Part shown: positions 15,160 to 24,028 of the stretch, piece after piece | Layout of the letters: each line of letters begins with the position of its first letter | How positions within the stretch are numbered: the first letter of the stretch is position 1 | From: DASYML01 sp036009045 | GTDB taxonomy: Bacteria; Acidobacteriota; Blastocatellia; Pyrinomonadales; Pyrinomonadaceae | Direction of reading: 5' to 3' | Assembly (NCBI GenBank): GCA_036009045.1 | Contig: DASYML010000091.1 | Span: 1-42,276, forward strand | DNA: 42,276 nucleotides | Program-made: the position numbers and the translations under genes | The notes under the pieces: generated by a model | Database searches by the model: none | What the model saw: only the letters and a program-made list of their open reading frames with translations | Told to the model about the DNA's origin: nothing

Positions 15160-18100
15160 CTAACGGCTCGGACACATTCTATTGCTGCTCGTCAGGACGG
15201 TGCTGAACCTGTTCTGATACTCGGCGCTGGTGATGAATGAACAAGCCATCGCATGTTGAATCCCCACATCCCTGAGCGGGAATTTGTTGACTTGCCCTAA
15301 CCAGAAATCGAAGCCGCCCTGCTCCGGGTCTCGGCGCAGGTATCCGAAATATTCCATCAGGACGAAAGAGCGATTGTACTCGGCATCTATGAAGGGTTGG
15401 CTCTCGGCGACCTGTCTCAAGACGGCGGCGCGACCGTTGTCTGTTCCGTCATAGAGGCCCAGTAATGTGTCGCGTTGTGAAGAGAGGTCCAAATGTGAAT
15501 AGTTCCTGACCACGAGGAGCATCCTGTCTACGAACTGGTCCGCCGTCAGTGTTTGTGGATACTCTTCCTGAAAAGCCGCGCTCCGCACAAAGTTGAGCGT
15601 GAAATCAGCCCTGCTCTGGTCCAGGTCTGGACCCGACACGACAAGCCCGCGATAGGAGACAAATTGAGCATACGTGGGATTGGGACCAAGCGCGGCTTTA
15701 TAGAGACGATAAATGAAAGCGCCCGTCCGTTGAAACTCAGGCTCGAAGAAGAAAGCATCAGCAACCGCGACTCTTCTATCGTGGATGCACTGGGCGTCCG
15801 AGCCACACTTGTTGATCTCGTTGGTCCAATAATTGAGACCTCCATTATCTGGCGCGCGGTTGAGGAAATCAGCGTAGAGTTGATGGACGAAAAATTGCGC
15901 GTCGTCAACCGGGTTGGTCGTGGGCTGCGCGGCATCGTCGTCCGTGATGATGAGCAGCGCAGTATTGAGCGCGCCTAAAGTGATTCCGGCCCCTTGCGGG
16001 TTGCTGAGATTGAGATTGACCGTCCGATTGCCATCCGGATAAGCGTTGTTCGTGAGCAGGATGTTGAGCGTCTTGCTCACCTCTCCGGCAGAGAAGCTGA
16101 GTATGCCGGAGTTTATCGTATAGTCAGTCTTTTGGCTGGCCGTTCCATCGCTCATTCTGTAATCAACGGTCGCGGCTTGAGAGACATCACCGGAACGCGT
16201 GACGGTAATCTGGGCGCTGCCCGCTTCCTCGCTAAAGCTATAAGTCGGGCTGCTGAACTGCACGCTCGGTGTGTCGTCGTTGAGAATCGTTCCGACGCCC
16301 TGAGCCTTCGTGAGAGAGGCGTGAGCGGGGTTGCTCAGATTGACGAAGAATGTTTCGTCTGCTTCGTTGAGCGTGTTGCCGTTGATGGCGACGTTGATGC
16401 TCTTCGTTGTTTCACCGGGGTTGAAGGTCAAAGCGCTGGGGGGGATGGCCCGGTAATCGGGTCCGGCCTGCGCCGTGCCGTCAGAGGTCTGGTAATTGAC
16501 CGTCACGGCGAGACTGCTCGCGGCGGAAAGAGCGACGGTGAAGGTCGCGTTGTTGGTCCCACCGTCGCCTTCTTTGAATGAGATGTCGTTAATCGAGAGC
16601 GTGGGTTGAGCCTTGACGGCTTGACCGCCCGTCAAAGCGCTCGCGCTGGAACTGAAATTTCCATCCCCGCTGTAGACCGCGCTGATGGTGTGTTGATTCG
16701 TGCTCAGAGTTGACGTGCTCAATTGAGCGGTCCCATTGCTGAGCGTGACGGGCGGCTGTGTAGCGCCGTCTATCGTAAAGGTCACGGTGCCTGTGGGTAT
16801 GCCCAAATTGGGCTTGACGGTGTTGACAGCGACCTGGAAGACGACCTCCTGACCGAAGTCCGAAGGATTGGCAGAGGAGGTGACGTTGACGGATGTGGAG
16901 GCCGTTGAGACCGTCAATGATTGATCCGCGTGAGCCGCGTTATAGTTTTCATTGCCCGCCTGCGAAGCCCTCAGCCTGACCGTGCCCGCGCCGTTGATCG
17001 TGACCATGTTGCCGTTGATGCTGGCTGGCCCGTTGAGGACCTGGAAACTGACGGGGAGGCCGGACGGAGTCGAGGCGCTCATCATGAAGGGCGCGTCACC
17101 GTATGTCTTGCCGGATAAAGCATCAAAGCTGATGGTCTGGTCCGCCTTGCTGACATCTATGGCAACGCTCATGGAAGCGTTGTTGTAGTTAGAGGAATCC
17201 GCCGGAGTGAAATTGACTGTCAGCGACTGGTTGTGACCGACGTTCAGGATTGTTCCGGCAGCCGGAGTATAAACGAGAGTGCCGGGCACGCTGGTCGTGG
17301 CGTTAAGCTGCGTCGCGTTAAGGGCCGTGCCGTAAGTGATGCTGGCAGGATTGGTCCAGTTTATCGCGGGTGTGGCCTTGACGATGGTGAAGGTCTGGTC
17401 AACGTCCGGTGCGGCCTGATAGTTGGTATCGCCTCCCTGTGATGCCCTGACGATGACTGTGCCGACGCCTGTGATGGTCAGGATGTCATCACTCATCGTC
17501 GCCGGTCCCGACACGATGCTGAAGTGGACGGGTAAACCTGAGGTGGACGATGAGGAAATGGCAAACGGCGCATCACCATAAGTTTTGTCGGACAACGGCT
17601 CAAAGTTAATCGCCTGGTCAGCTTTACTGATTACCAACGTCCCCGTCGCATCAACCGCTTGATAGTCGCTATTGTTGAGAGAGGCGACGACCTGATAGCT
17701 ACCGGCGCTGGTCGGCTCCTGCGCGGAGCCATCATAGGTGATGCTGAGGCCGCTCAATCCAGCCGGGTCAGTCGTCGCCGTCGCGCTCAGGGCGGTCCCA
17801 TCATAAGTCCGGCTGAGGTCCGAGAGGGTAATAGTCGCCTGCGCCTTGCTCACGTTGAAAGACTGGCTCACGCTGGCTGCGGAGTTGTAGTTCGCGTTGC
17901 CACCCTGTTCCGCCTGCAAGACCACAGTGCCCGCGCCTGTGAGGGTAATCACGTTGCCTGAGACGGTGGCCGGGCCGGACATGATACGGAAACTGACGGG
18001 CAGCCCCGAAGATGCGTTCGCGCTGACAGTGAACGGCGCATCGCCAAACGCCTTATCGCTCATGGGATCGAAGCTGATGGTCTGGTCGTCCTCGTTGTCG

Positions 18101-19929
18101 GTCAACCCAAAGCTCGCCGGAGTGTAAAGGTCTCTCATGCGGAAGCTGCGATAGGCCGTCACCTGATTGTCAAATCTGAAACTGATAGCGCCATTGGGCT
18201 GAGCCTCTACGGACTGGCTATGCGTGTTGGGCAGCCATCCCAAGAGGAAATGATAACTCCCGTCGGCGAGCCGTTGGGCGCTCCCCAGGGCGAAAGAGTA
18301 TTCGCCCAGATCAGCATTCAGTTGGAGCGAAGCCGTGTGGTTTGTCTCGTCAATATTCCAGACTTGACCACGGCTATTCTGTGACACCCCGGGAACAGAT
18401 ATGCGCAGGTTCCCGTTGTCGAAGAGCGACATCGTCTGACCGCCGCCAAACTCGAATTCCGCATCGTGTTGATGAGAGAACCAGGGATACGCGTCATTGG
18501 AATCAGTCGTAAAGTCGCCGTCCTTACCCAGTCGCCAGAGAACATCTCCGGTGCCGAGACCGTTCCTGTAGTCAATTTTAATCACCCAGTCCTGGTGACG
18601 CATTGACATCACCAGATTGCCGTCTGAATTGACATAGGAGACAGAATTGGAATGCAGCCAGTCATTAGAGTTGGGCGGCATGTTCGGGGGGCAACTGATC
18701 GGAGTGCATTTCTCATCCAGCAGCGCTTTGCGCGTGACATCCAGATGATCGAACGCATTCCAGGACCAGACCACTTGCCATTGTTCGTCCAGCACGACAA
18801 TCTCATCACCGATGATGGCAACCGGACCGGGACCCTGAACGTCGGACAATGTCCGGTCGTTGCTGCATAAGACGAGCGTCTTTCCATCAGGTAAACGTCT
18901 GGCTTCGTGATGAAAGGAAGTGACGGCCTGTTCACCACGGGCGACAAGCTGTTCCGAGACGCGATTGACATTCGTCTCTCGCAGCGTATTGCCTGCGAGG
19001 TCAACCTCGCGCAGCGTGTTGTAGGTTCCAGCCGAATCCGCGATGACGAGCATCGTCCCGCCCGGAACGGGTCTCGTGCCGTAGCGTATGGATTTATGAT
19101 AGTACCAGAGGCCCTGCCCGCTTAAGTCCGTCGCCGTCAGAAAAAAGCCTCCCGCCAAATTAGTGTTGAGTAAGACTCCCTGCTCCGCAGCACTCGACGG
19201 GACGAGCACGGAAGTGTTGGGGAACATCCCATCGGGCGGAGTGCCCGTCGTGTAGAACAGCGTCGGCCCCATCTCCAGGGGCAAGGTCGCGCGCGAGCTA
19301 ATCTCATGCTGCATGCTGTATTGAGTAGTCGCCAGCATCCCCGCGATGTAGAAATTCATGCTCGTGCCCGGCTGGCAAGACTTCCAAGGCGTAGTCTGCG
19401 ACGAAGTGTCACCCGTGCGCCAGAATCGCACGCGCATACTGCCCTCGCTACAGGGCGGCGCGCTGTACAGGGCCACCAGAGGATGCGCCGTGCTGTTGAT
19501 GACAGGGACATCGTCCGTCACGCGCGAATTCACCACATAGGTGGCGATGATCTGTCCCGTCTCATGCGTAATGTTGTTCCTTGCTACGACCTTAATCTGA
19601 TAGGTTCCCTCGCGCTCGCTCGGCGTCCATTGAAAAATTTGCGCGGGACTGAAGTCATACATCATGACGAAGCCCCCTGTGGGCGGCTTGACGCTGAACT
19701 GGTAAGCGATAGAACCGGGGTTCGTGTCTGTCGCTGCCGCCGACCATTCAACGGTAGTCCCTACAGGCCGTGGTGATGAAGCCGAGTTGGTCAGATGAAC
19801 ATTGACTGCTGCATAGAGTTGATTGCTCAAAGGGCCTAGAAATAATAAGAAGGCGATGACGAAGAGGAAACTCTTCGCTAAACCTCCGGGCAGGGGAAAG
19901 GGATTCGAGGCTGGGCGACGGGCTTGCAT
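15160..19929 (-). CDS. Giant secreted protein: arylsulfotransferase-like domain, MBG/Ig-like repeats, two Calx-beta, DUF4214
   Basis: The 1589-residue product starts at ATG 19929 with AAGGAG upstream and has a signal peptide ending near residue 41. A Fn3-like region (about 45-135) is followed by an arylsulfotransferase (ASST)-like propeller (about 230-605) with histidine-rich blocks SFHHEARRLPDG, NDWLHSNSVSY, SMRHQDW and SHQHDAEF. Residues about 615-1010 hold three near-identical units (LSDKTYGDAPF... GLPVSF... GAGTV.LRASQ) alternating with MBG-type units (YDGTALSATATTDPAGLSG). An Ig-like Big_3 domain follows (about 1012-1110), then two Calx-beta domains (about 1111-1225 and 1225-1338) ending in NDD/TDDD. 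The last 240 residues are DUF4214 repeats (FLNRAPDNGGLNYWTNEIN). Probably exported and surface-attached; DUF4214 is common at the ends of such proteins. Whether the ASST domain is active is not known. Confidence 0.88.
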   Translation of the reverse strand: MQARRPASNPFPLPGGLAKSFLFVIAFLLFLGPLSNQLYAAVNVHLTNSASSPRPVGTTVEWSAAATDTNPGSIAYQFSVKPPTGGFVMMYDFSPAQIFQWTPSEREGTYQIKVVARNNITHETGQIIATYVVNSRVTDDVPVINSTAHPLVALYSAPPCSEGSMRVRFWRTGDTSSQTTPWKSCQPGTSMNFYIAGMLATTQYSMQHEISSRATLPLEMGPTLFYTTGTPPDGMFPNTSVLVPSSAAEQGVLLNTNLAGGFFLTATDLSGQGLWYYHKSIRYGTRPVPGGTMLVIADSAGTYNTLREVDLAGNTLRETNVNRVSEQLVARGEQAVTSFHHEARRLPDGKTLVLCSNDRTLSDVQGPGPVAIIGDEIVVLDEQWQVVWSWNAFDHLDVTRKALLDEKCTPISCPPNMPPNSNDWLHSNSVSYVNSDGNLVMSMRHQDWVIKIDYRNGLGTGDVLWRLGKDGDFTTDSNDAYPWFSHQHDAEFEFGGGQTMSLFDNGNLRISVPGVSQNSRGQVWNIDETNHTASLQLNADLGEYSFALGSAQRLADGSYHFLLGWLPNTHSQSVEAQPNGAISFRFDNQVTAYRSFRMRDLYTPASFGLTDNEDDQTISFDPMSDKAFGDAPFTVSANASSGLPVSFRIMSGPATVSGNVITLTGAGTVVLQAEQGGNANYNSAASVSQSFNVSKAQATITLSDLSRTYDGTALSATATTDPAGLSGLSITYDGSAQEPTSAGSYQVVASLNNSDYQAVDATGTLVISKADQAINFEPLSDKTYGDAPFAISSSSTSGLPVHFSIVSGPATMSDDILTITGVGTVIVRASQGGDTNYQAAPDVDQTFTIVKATPAINWTNPASITYGTALNATQLNATTSVPGTLVYTPAAGTILNVGHNQSLTVNFTPADSSNYNNASMSVAIDVSKADQTISFDALSGKTYGDAPFMMSASTPSGLPVSFQVLNGPASINGNMVTINGAGTVRLRASQAGNENYNAAHADQSLTVSTASTSVNVTSSANPSDFGQEVVFQVAVNTVKPNLGIPTGTVTFTIDGATQPPVTLSNGTAQLSTSTLSTNQHTISAVYSGDGNFSSSASALTGGQAVKAQPTLSINDISFKEGDGGTNNATFTVALSAASSLAVTVNYQTSDGTAQAGPDYRAIPPSALTFNPGETTKSINVAINGNTLNEADETFFVNLSNPAHASLTKAQGVGTILNDDTPSVQFSSPTYSFSEEAGSAQITVTRSGDVSQAATVDYRMSDGTASQKTDYTINSGILSFSAGEVSKTLNILLTNNAYPDGNRTVNLNLSNPQGAGITLGALNTALLIITDDDAAQPTTNPVDDAQFFVHQLYADFLNRAPDNGGLNYWTNEINKCGSDAQCIHDRRVAVADAFFFEPEFQRTGAFIYRLYKAALGPNPTYAQFVSYRGLVVSGPDLDQSRADFTLNFVRSAAFQEEYPQTLTADQFVDRMLLVVRNYSHLDLSSQRDTLLGLYDGTDNGRAAVLRQVAESQPFIDAEYNRSFVLMEYFGYLRRDPEQGGFDFWLGQVNKFPLRDVGIQHAMACSFITSAEYQNRFSTVLTSSNRMCPSR

Positions 19930-20544
19930 GATTTACTCCTTGATCGTTTGCGGTAAGGACCCCTGGAACGTGCGCGCCGCAAATCTTAGCTCTGAAGACC
20001 GCCGAAGGTACTTAGAGATTAAGGGAAGCTTGTGGCGCGGATTGTAAAGCTATGGTCTTGCTCCTGAGTTCGTGTAAGGTCTAAAAGTCAGTTGGATTTG
20101 TTGCCTGTAAAAACATCAACGCCTCCGCTTGATTCTCATGGGGCGTGATAGCGGCTCGTCAGCGATGACGATTTGAAACCTCTAGAGAGAATTACTGCGT
20201 TGGAATCAAGTGCCAGGGTATAGAAGGTGCATGGGGTCTATCGCTCCCGGCCAGACTTGAGCCTGAAAATGAAAATGTAAGCATACTATGCGAGAAAGTC
20301 AATTGGATAACGCGATTGACTCTCTTATCAACCGAGCCTGTCGAGGTCAGAAACTTATCGAAGTAAGCTACCATTAAGATGCAGAAGGCGGGTGATTGGT
20401 TTGACTATTTTCGTAGTCAAGACGCGGCGTCCGATAACTTATTGCGGACTCAATTGTGCAGGCATTATCGGACTCCACCAGAAGAGGTGGACTCAAATTT
20501 ATATCGAGTTTGATTACGTCACTCGTGTCAATTAATTGGTCCGG
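19930..20544. other. 615-bp gene-free AT-rich region with several palindromes
   Basis: No credible gene is seen. The region lies upstream of the giant secreted protein and downstream of the PQQ protein, both on the minus strand. It contains GACTA/TAGTC (about 20404-20418), an inverted pair GTCCGATAA (20429-20437) and TTATCGGAC (20465-20473), and TCCACC/GGTGGA just beyond. These could form a nested hairpin serving as terminator of the PQQ gene or a regulatory site of the secreted protein. Confidence 0.45.
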
Positions 20545-22431
20545 CTAACGGCCATCGTTCAGTTCAAGAGCGATGAGTTGATCGTCATGCGAGACGTAGA
20601 GCAGATTCGTCGTCTCGTCGCTGATGAACCTGTCGTCAGGATTATTCAGCCGGATGGCTCTCTGCGCCGCGCCCGCGTTGAGATTGACGCCGAGCAGGCC
20701 GTGTCCTTCGACGCGTCCCTTGAGGTCCGTATAGAAATACATCCATTCACCATGCAACGACGCCAGACGTTTTCGACGCCAGAGAAATCTTGAGAGTCTT
20801 TCGAGTTGCGTCGCCGGGTCAAGGCGGTCCAGGAGACGTTCCTGCACTTCGGCGGAAGATGGCGTCCTGATGGGCACGCGCAGGTTCGTAGACAGGTTCG
20901 GAGATAAATTTGAAGCCTCTCTTATTCTTGAAAGAACGCCGTAGGAGTTGAATCTATCCCTCACAGAATCACGAGCGTAATTCTCTGCCAGGCTCGTCAG
21001 GTTCGGCAGGGCCGCATGAACGGAGAGGCCGGACCAGCGAAGCGTGCTGGCGGCGTTGAGCAGTTGCGCGCCGCGAAAGACGGTCGTCGCCGCGCCACCA
21101 TAACGGAAGTAGAGCGAGGTCGCACGCGCCGCGATGGCCGCCACTGTCCGCAGCAACCCGCGTCCGGGCGGGTCATGCTTTGAGCGCCATTCATTTCGCC
21201 CGCTCGAAGTATCGAAAGCGGCGACTTCATTATCACCACCGACCACCGCCTGACCGCGTTCGTTCAAGAGTACGAACGCGGCCCGCTCAACCTCGTGAGA
21301 AGTTTTGGCGCGTCGCTTTCCCGTCGCAGCATCCAGCAGGATGAGATCGTCTCTGTCGGCCACAGTGATGCTCTGCGCATCGTTGAGCAAGATGTTCGTG
21401 ATGCCTTTGTCCGCGCCCTTGTATCGCCAGAGAATTTTTCCGTTTTCGACATCAATGGCGCTCACGCCGTACGGGCCGCGTTCTGCGACCTCGCCGTTTT
21501 TGAGACGCGTGAAGCGCCCGCCCGTACGCACGTAAAGCACGTCGCGCGTGAGGACCATCTCAGGCGTCAAGCCAAGGTCTTTGGACTCCCACACGGTGTC
21601 ACCGCTCGAACGCGAGATGGCACGCACATGGCCTCTGCCCGAAGCGTAAATGTATCGCTCGTCCATCGTCGGGTCGGCATCTGTGAGCGCCAGTCCCTCT
21701 TCGTTGACACGGAACTTTTCGCGCCTGCGCTCTTTCCCCGTCCGCTCATCCAGGGATGTGACGCCCTCGTAGAAAAGATAAAGATGGTCATCTAAAAACG
21801 CGGGGGCGCGGTAGTTGTCCAGCGTGTAAGAGACATCGCCATCTTCGCTCCAACGCGCAGGCATCATCTCGACTTCGCTCTCAATCTCGTACTTCCACAA
21901 CTCTTTGCCCGCGCCCAAATCGAAGAGGTGGACCACAGGGTGACGCTTGAAGCCTTCACGAACATGGTCGCGCGCGTCACGCACCAGCACAACCGCGAGC
22001 AGATTTGTATTCTGGTCCAGCGCCATCTGCATCACGGAGCCGCGCACTTTCTCGCTTCGCCAGAGCGCATCCCCCGTCATCAGGTCCAGCGCTTCGAGTC
22101 TGGACTTATCGCCCTGCTCCAAACTTAAAAGCAGCAGGTCCGTGCCCGGAACAGGCGCGACATCCGTCTCATCCAGACGCACATTTTTGCGCCGCCAGAG
22201 GACCTCGCCGGTTTCCGCATCCACGCCGTAGAGCGACTTCTCAGTGCCCAGGACGAGCACGCCGAGTTCCGTCGCCTGGTAGAAACGCACATGAGCGTCA
22301 AGCTTTGCAGACCAGCGAGTGGACCCCTTCGCCTCGCCCGCGAATATTGAGAGCGGAAGCACGAACGCAAGGATAAACAGCACGCCCTTGAGCGCCCGGC
22401 GGATGTTGAGAGTGTGCGTTGAGAAAAACAA
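20545..22431 (-). CDS. Secreted PQQ-like beta-propeller repeat protein
   Basis: This 628-residue protein begins at TTG 22431 and has a signal peptide (about 1-37, LFILAFVLPLSIFAGEAKG). Repeated blade motifs such as LYGVDAETGEVLWRRKNV, LEALDLMTGDALWRSEKV, VRAISRSSGDTVWESKDL and VSAIDVENGKILWRYKGA show a PQQ-binding-like WD propeller with the xDxxTGxxxWR signature. The C-terminal third is less repetitive. It lacks obvious catalytic residues of PQQ dehydrogenases, so a scaffold or BamB-like interaction role is more likely. A weak AGGGAAG lies about 14 bases before the start. Upstream is the ExeA-partner gene, 79 bp away on the same strand. Confidence 0.85.
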   Translation of the reverse strand: MFFSTHTLNIRRALKGVLFILAFVLPLSIFAGEAKGSTRWSAKLDAHVRFYQATELGVLVLGTEKSLYGVDAETGEVLWRRKNVRLDETDVAPVPGTDLLLLSLEQGDKSRLEALDLMTGDALWRSEKVRGSVMQMALDQNTNLLAVVLVRDARDHVREGFKRHPVVHLFDLGAGKELWKYEIESEVEMMPARWSEDGDVSYTLDNYRAPAFLDDHLYLFYEGVTSLDERTGKERRREKFRVNEEGLALTDADPTMDERYIYASGRGHVRAISRSSGDTVWESKDLGLTPEMVLTRDVLYVRTGGRFTRLKNGEVAERGPYGVSAIDVENGKILWRYKGADKGITNILLNDAQSITVADRDDLILLDAATGKRRAKTSHEVERAAFVLLNERGQAVVGGDNEVAAFDTSSGRNEWRSKHDPPGRGLLRTVAAIAARATSLYFRYGGAATTVFRGAQLLNAASTLRWSGLSVHAALPNLTSLAENYARDSVRDRFNSYGVLSRIREASNLSPNLSTNLRVPIRTPSSAEVQERLLDRLDPATQLERLSRFLWRRKRLASLHGEWMYFYTDLKGRVEGHGLLGVNLNAGAAQRAIRLNNPDDRFISDETTNLLYVSHDDQLIALELNDGR

Positions 22432-22510
22432 TTTATGAATACTTCCCTGTTGCTATTTCCATGTGACGATCACAAGTTCGGATTGAATGATAAGAGTTTC
22501 ATTTGCACGC

Positions 22511-24028
22511 TCAACTCCTGGCCTTGAGACGACCGGCTATCTCCTGCCAGTCTTCTGGATGCACGGTCTTGGCGAACTGTGCTTCGGCTCTTTCGAGCGT
22601 ATAGCCGCTCTCAATCAACTCCGCGATGATTCTCGCCTGCTCTTCAATTTCCGTCGCCGTGAGCCGCCGCCTCTTTGAGCTTTCGGCAGCATCCTGCTCG
22701 CTCACAGCAGTTAATTGCTGATGCCTGCATTTGACGACCCCCTTTGATGCTCCCTTCGGATAATAGAAACCCGTCCCCTGACAATCCGGGCAAGAGCCTG
22801 TCTCCCGCAGAATTTTATCCGCAACCGGATGCAGAAATTTTTCCACCTGAGCATCTGCGATCCCCGAACGGTAAATGGTCATCGCAAACCCGCCGGGGTT
22901 AGTAATTCCCTGTCCCGTTAAATGCAGGTGGTCCGCGTACAGGCGACACTCCTCCAGAGAAAATTTTGAACTCCCGTTCAGAGGGCTTCCCGTCGTATCC
23001 GCCCCGCCAGTGTTATCTGCCTGTGCCTGCTTAGGCTCCGCGACGCGTCCGTTGGCAAAGGTTTGATAGATTCTGGGCTTCGTCTCCTGAGTCCTTCCGA
23101 TCTCCGTTGATTGCTCAGTCTTTCGTGTCAGCCTGCGCCGCAAGTGCGTCGCAAAAAAGGCCGGGACGGAAGAGATCGCCCCAGTGCGCTTTGCCGCATC
23201 CCTCAATTCATCCGCGAGAAGTTGTCCCAGTTCCTTCCAACGCTCGCGCTCCTGTTCCGTGTTTACCAGTTCCCCACCCACAACACCTCGGGCCGCCTCA
23301 ACCAGCGCCTGTGTAAACTCCGCGACTGTGTGTGTGTCATCATCATCAGTCTTAAGAGAAGTCTTAGGCGGCGCGTAAGTACCTGAGTTTTCAGCAAGTT
23401 GAGTTGTACTAGATATACTAGAATCTAGTACATCTAGTATATCTACTTTCTGGGTAGGGCTAGTACATCTAGATATACTAGATGTACTAGTATATCTGGC
23501 GACCGCCTCGCCCGGCATAAAAACCTCATATTCGTTGCCCACGAGAGACCCCACAACCGGCCTGATAGCGATCAAGCCAACGCTTTCCAGATGCTCAAGC
23601 GCTGCGTCCACAGTGACCATTGATCCGAGTCCCGCCCCCGTTTTAATCTCACGGCGTGATTTTCGGATAACGCGAGCCGGAGCTATCGCCCCCCTCGAAA
23701 CACTCCACAGATAATCCCAGACCTGCTTGCTCTTACCCCTGAAAATCCCTTCCGGGATGGCCTCACGCGTCACAGAGTTCGGTATTCTCTGAAAGTCCCT
23801 CTCAGGAGCCACGGAACTATTTTTCAGTGCTTTCGGTTGACTCCCTTTGCTATCTTTTGCGGAAGTAGTTGATTTAGCAGGTGTTTTAGTAACTATGGCA
23901 GGTATACTAGATGAACTAGATATACTAGTTGTACTAGATATACTAGTATCGGTCTTTTGTTGACTGTTTGGTTTGGGTGCGGCGGTGCGTAAATCGCGAA
24001 AAGTAATGTACTTCTTTTCTTCGCTCAT
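22511..24028 (-). CDS. Winged-helix-like, Zn-knuckle protein paired with ExeA/TniB-type ATPase; gene carries CTAG repeats
   Basis: This is a 505-residue protein of unrecognised family. A low-complexity Thr/Ser/Ile tract (about 28-42) precedes a probable winged helix (about 85-175, with SKQVWDYLWSVSRGAI and TVDAALEHLESVGLIAIRP), as seen in replication-initiator and helper proteins. A second Ser/Thr tract lies at about 177-210. Near residue 413 CPDCQGTGFYYPKG and KCRH form a CxxCxGxG...CxH zinc knuckle, and the C-terminus has repeated helices (LIESGYTLERAEAQFAKT). Both low-complexity tracts are encoded by CTAG-rich DNA repeats. The ATG at 24028 overlaps the ATPase stop (ATGA), so the two are translationally coupled. 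A DNA-replication, partition or mobile-element role is inference. Confidence 0.75.
   Translation of the reverse strand: MSEEKKYITFRDLRTAAPKPNSQQKTDTSISSTTSISSSSSIPAIVTKTPAKSTTSAKDSKGSQPKALKNSSVAPERDFQRIPNSVTREAIPEGIFRGKSKQVWDYLWSVSRGAIAPARVIRKSRREIKTGAGLGSMVTVDAALEHLESVGLIAIRPVVGSLVGNEYEVFMPGEAVARYTSTSSISRCTSPTQKVDILDVLDSSISSTTQLAENSGTYAPPKTSLKTDDDDTHTVAEFTQALVEAARGVVGGELVNTEQERERWKELGQLLADELRDAAKRTGAISSVPAFFATHLRRRLTRKTEQSTEIGRTQETKPRIYQTFANGRVAEPKQAQADNTGGADTTGSPLNGSSKFSLEECRLYADHLHLTGQGITNPGGFAMTIYRSGIADAQVEKFLHPVADKILRETGSCPDCQGTGFYYPKGASKGVVKCRHQQLTAVSEQDAAESSKRRRLTATEIEEQARIIAELIESGYTLERAEAQFAKTVHPEDWQEIAGRLKARS
23409..23499. repeat. CTAG-rich palindromic repeat cluster inside the ExeA-partner gene (distal cluster)
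   Basis: The 13-mer CTAGTACATCTAG occurs at 23425-23437 and 23460-23472, and its exact inverse CTAGATGTACTAG at 23478-23490, so 23460-23490 is a palindrome with perfect 13-bp arms around ATATA. A related CTAGATATACTAG is at 23409-23421. On the coding strand these are read in different frames (TSTSS, SRCTS and DILDVLD), so the DNA rather than the peptide is conserved. Confidence 0.85.
23903..23950. repeat. 18-bp CTAG-rich tandem repeat inside the ExeA-partner gene (proximal cluster)
   Basis: ACTAGATATACTAGTTGT (23915-23932) is followed at once by ACTAGATATACTAGTATC (23933-23950), with a partial unit TATACTAGATGA before them. Each unit has ACTAG/CTAGT arms around a 5-bp centre. The cluster lies about 80 bp inside the 5' end of the gene and is related to the distal cluster 400 bp downstream. 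Confidence 0.85.

Noticed and set aside
20192..20374. Minus-strand 60-residue frame in the 615-bp gap
   Set aside because: No ribosome-binding site and no family likeness; the region is palindrome-rich and non-coding in appearance.
23409..23950. CTAG repeats as a CRISPR array
   Set aside because: Units are short and palindromic, lie within a coding frame and have no regular unique spacers.
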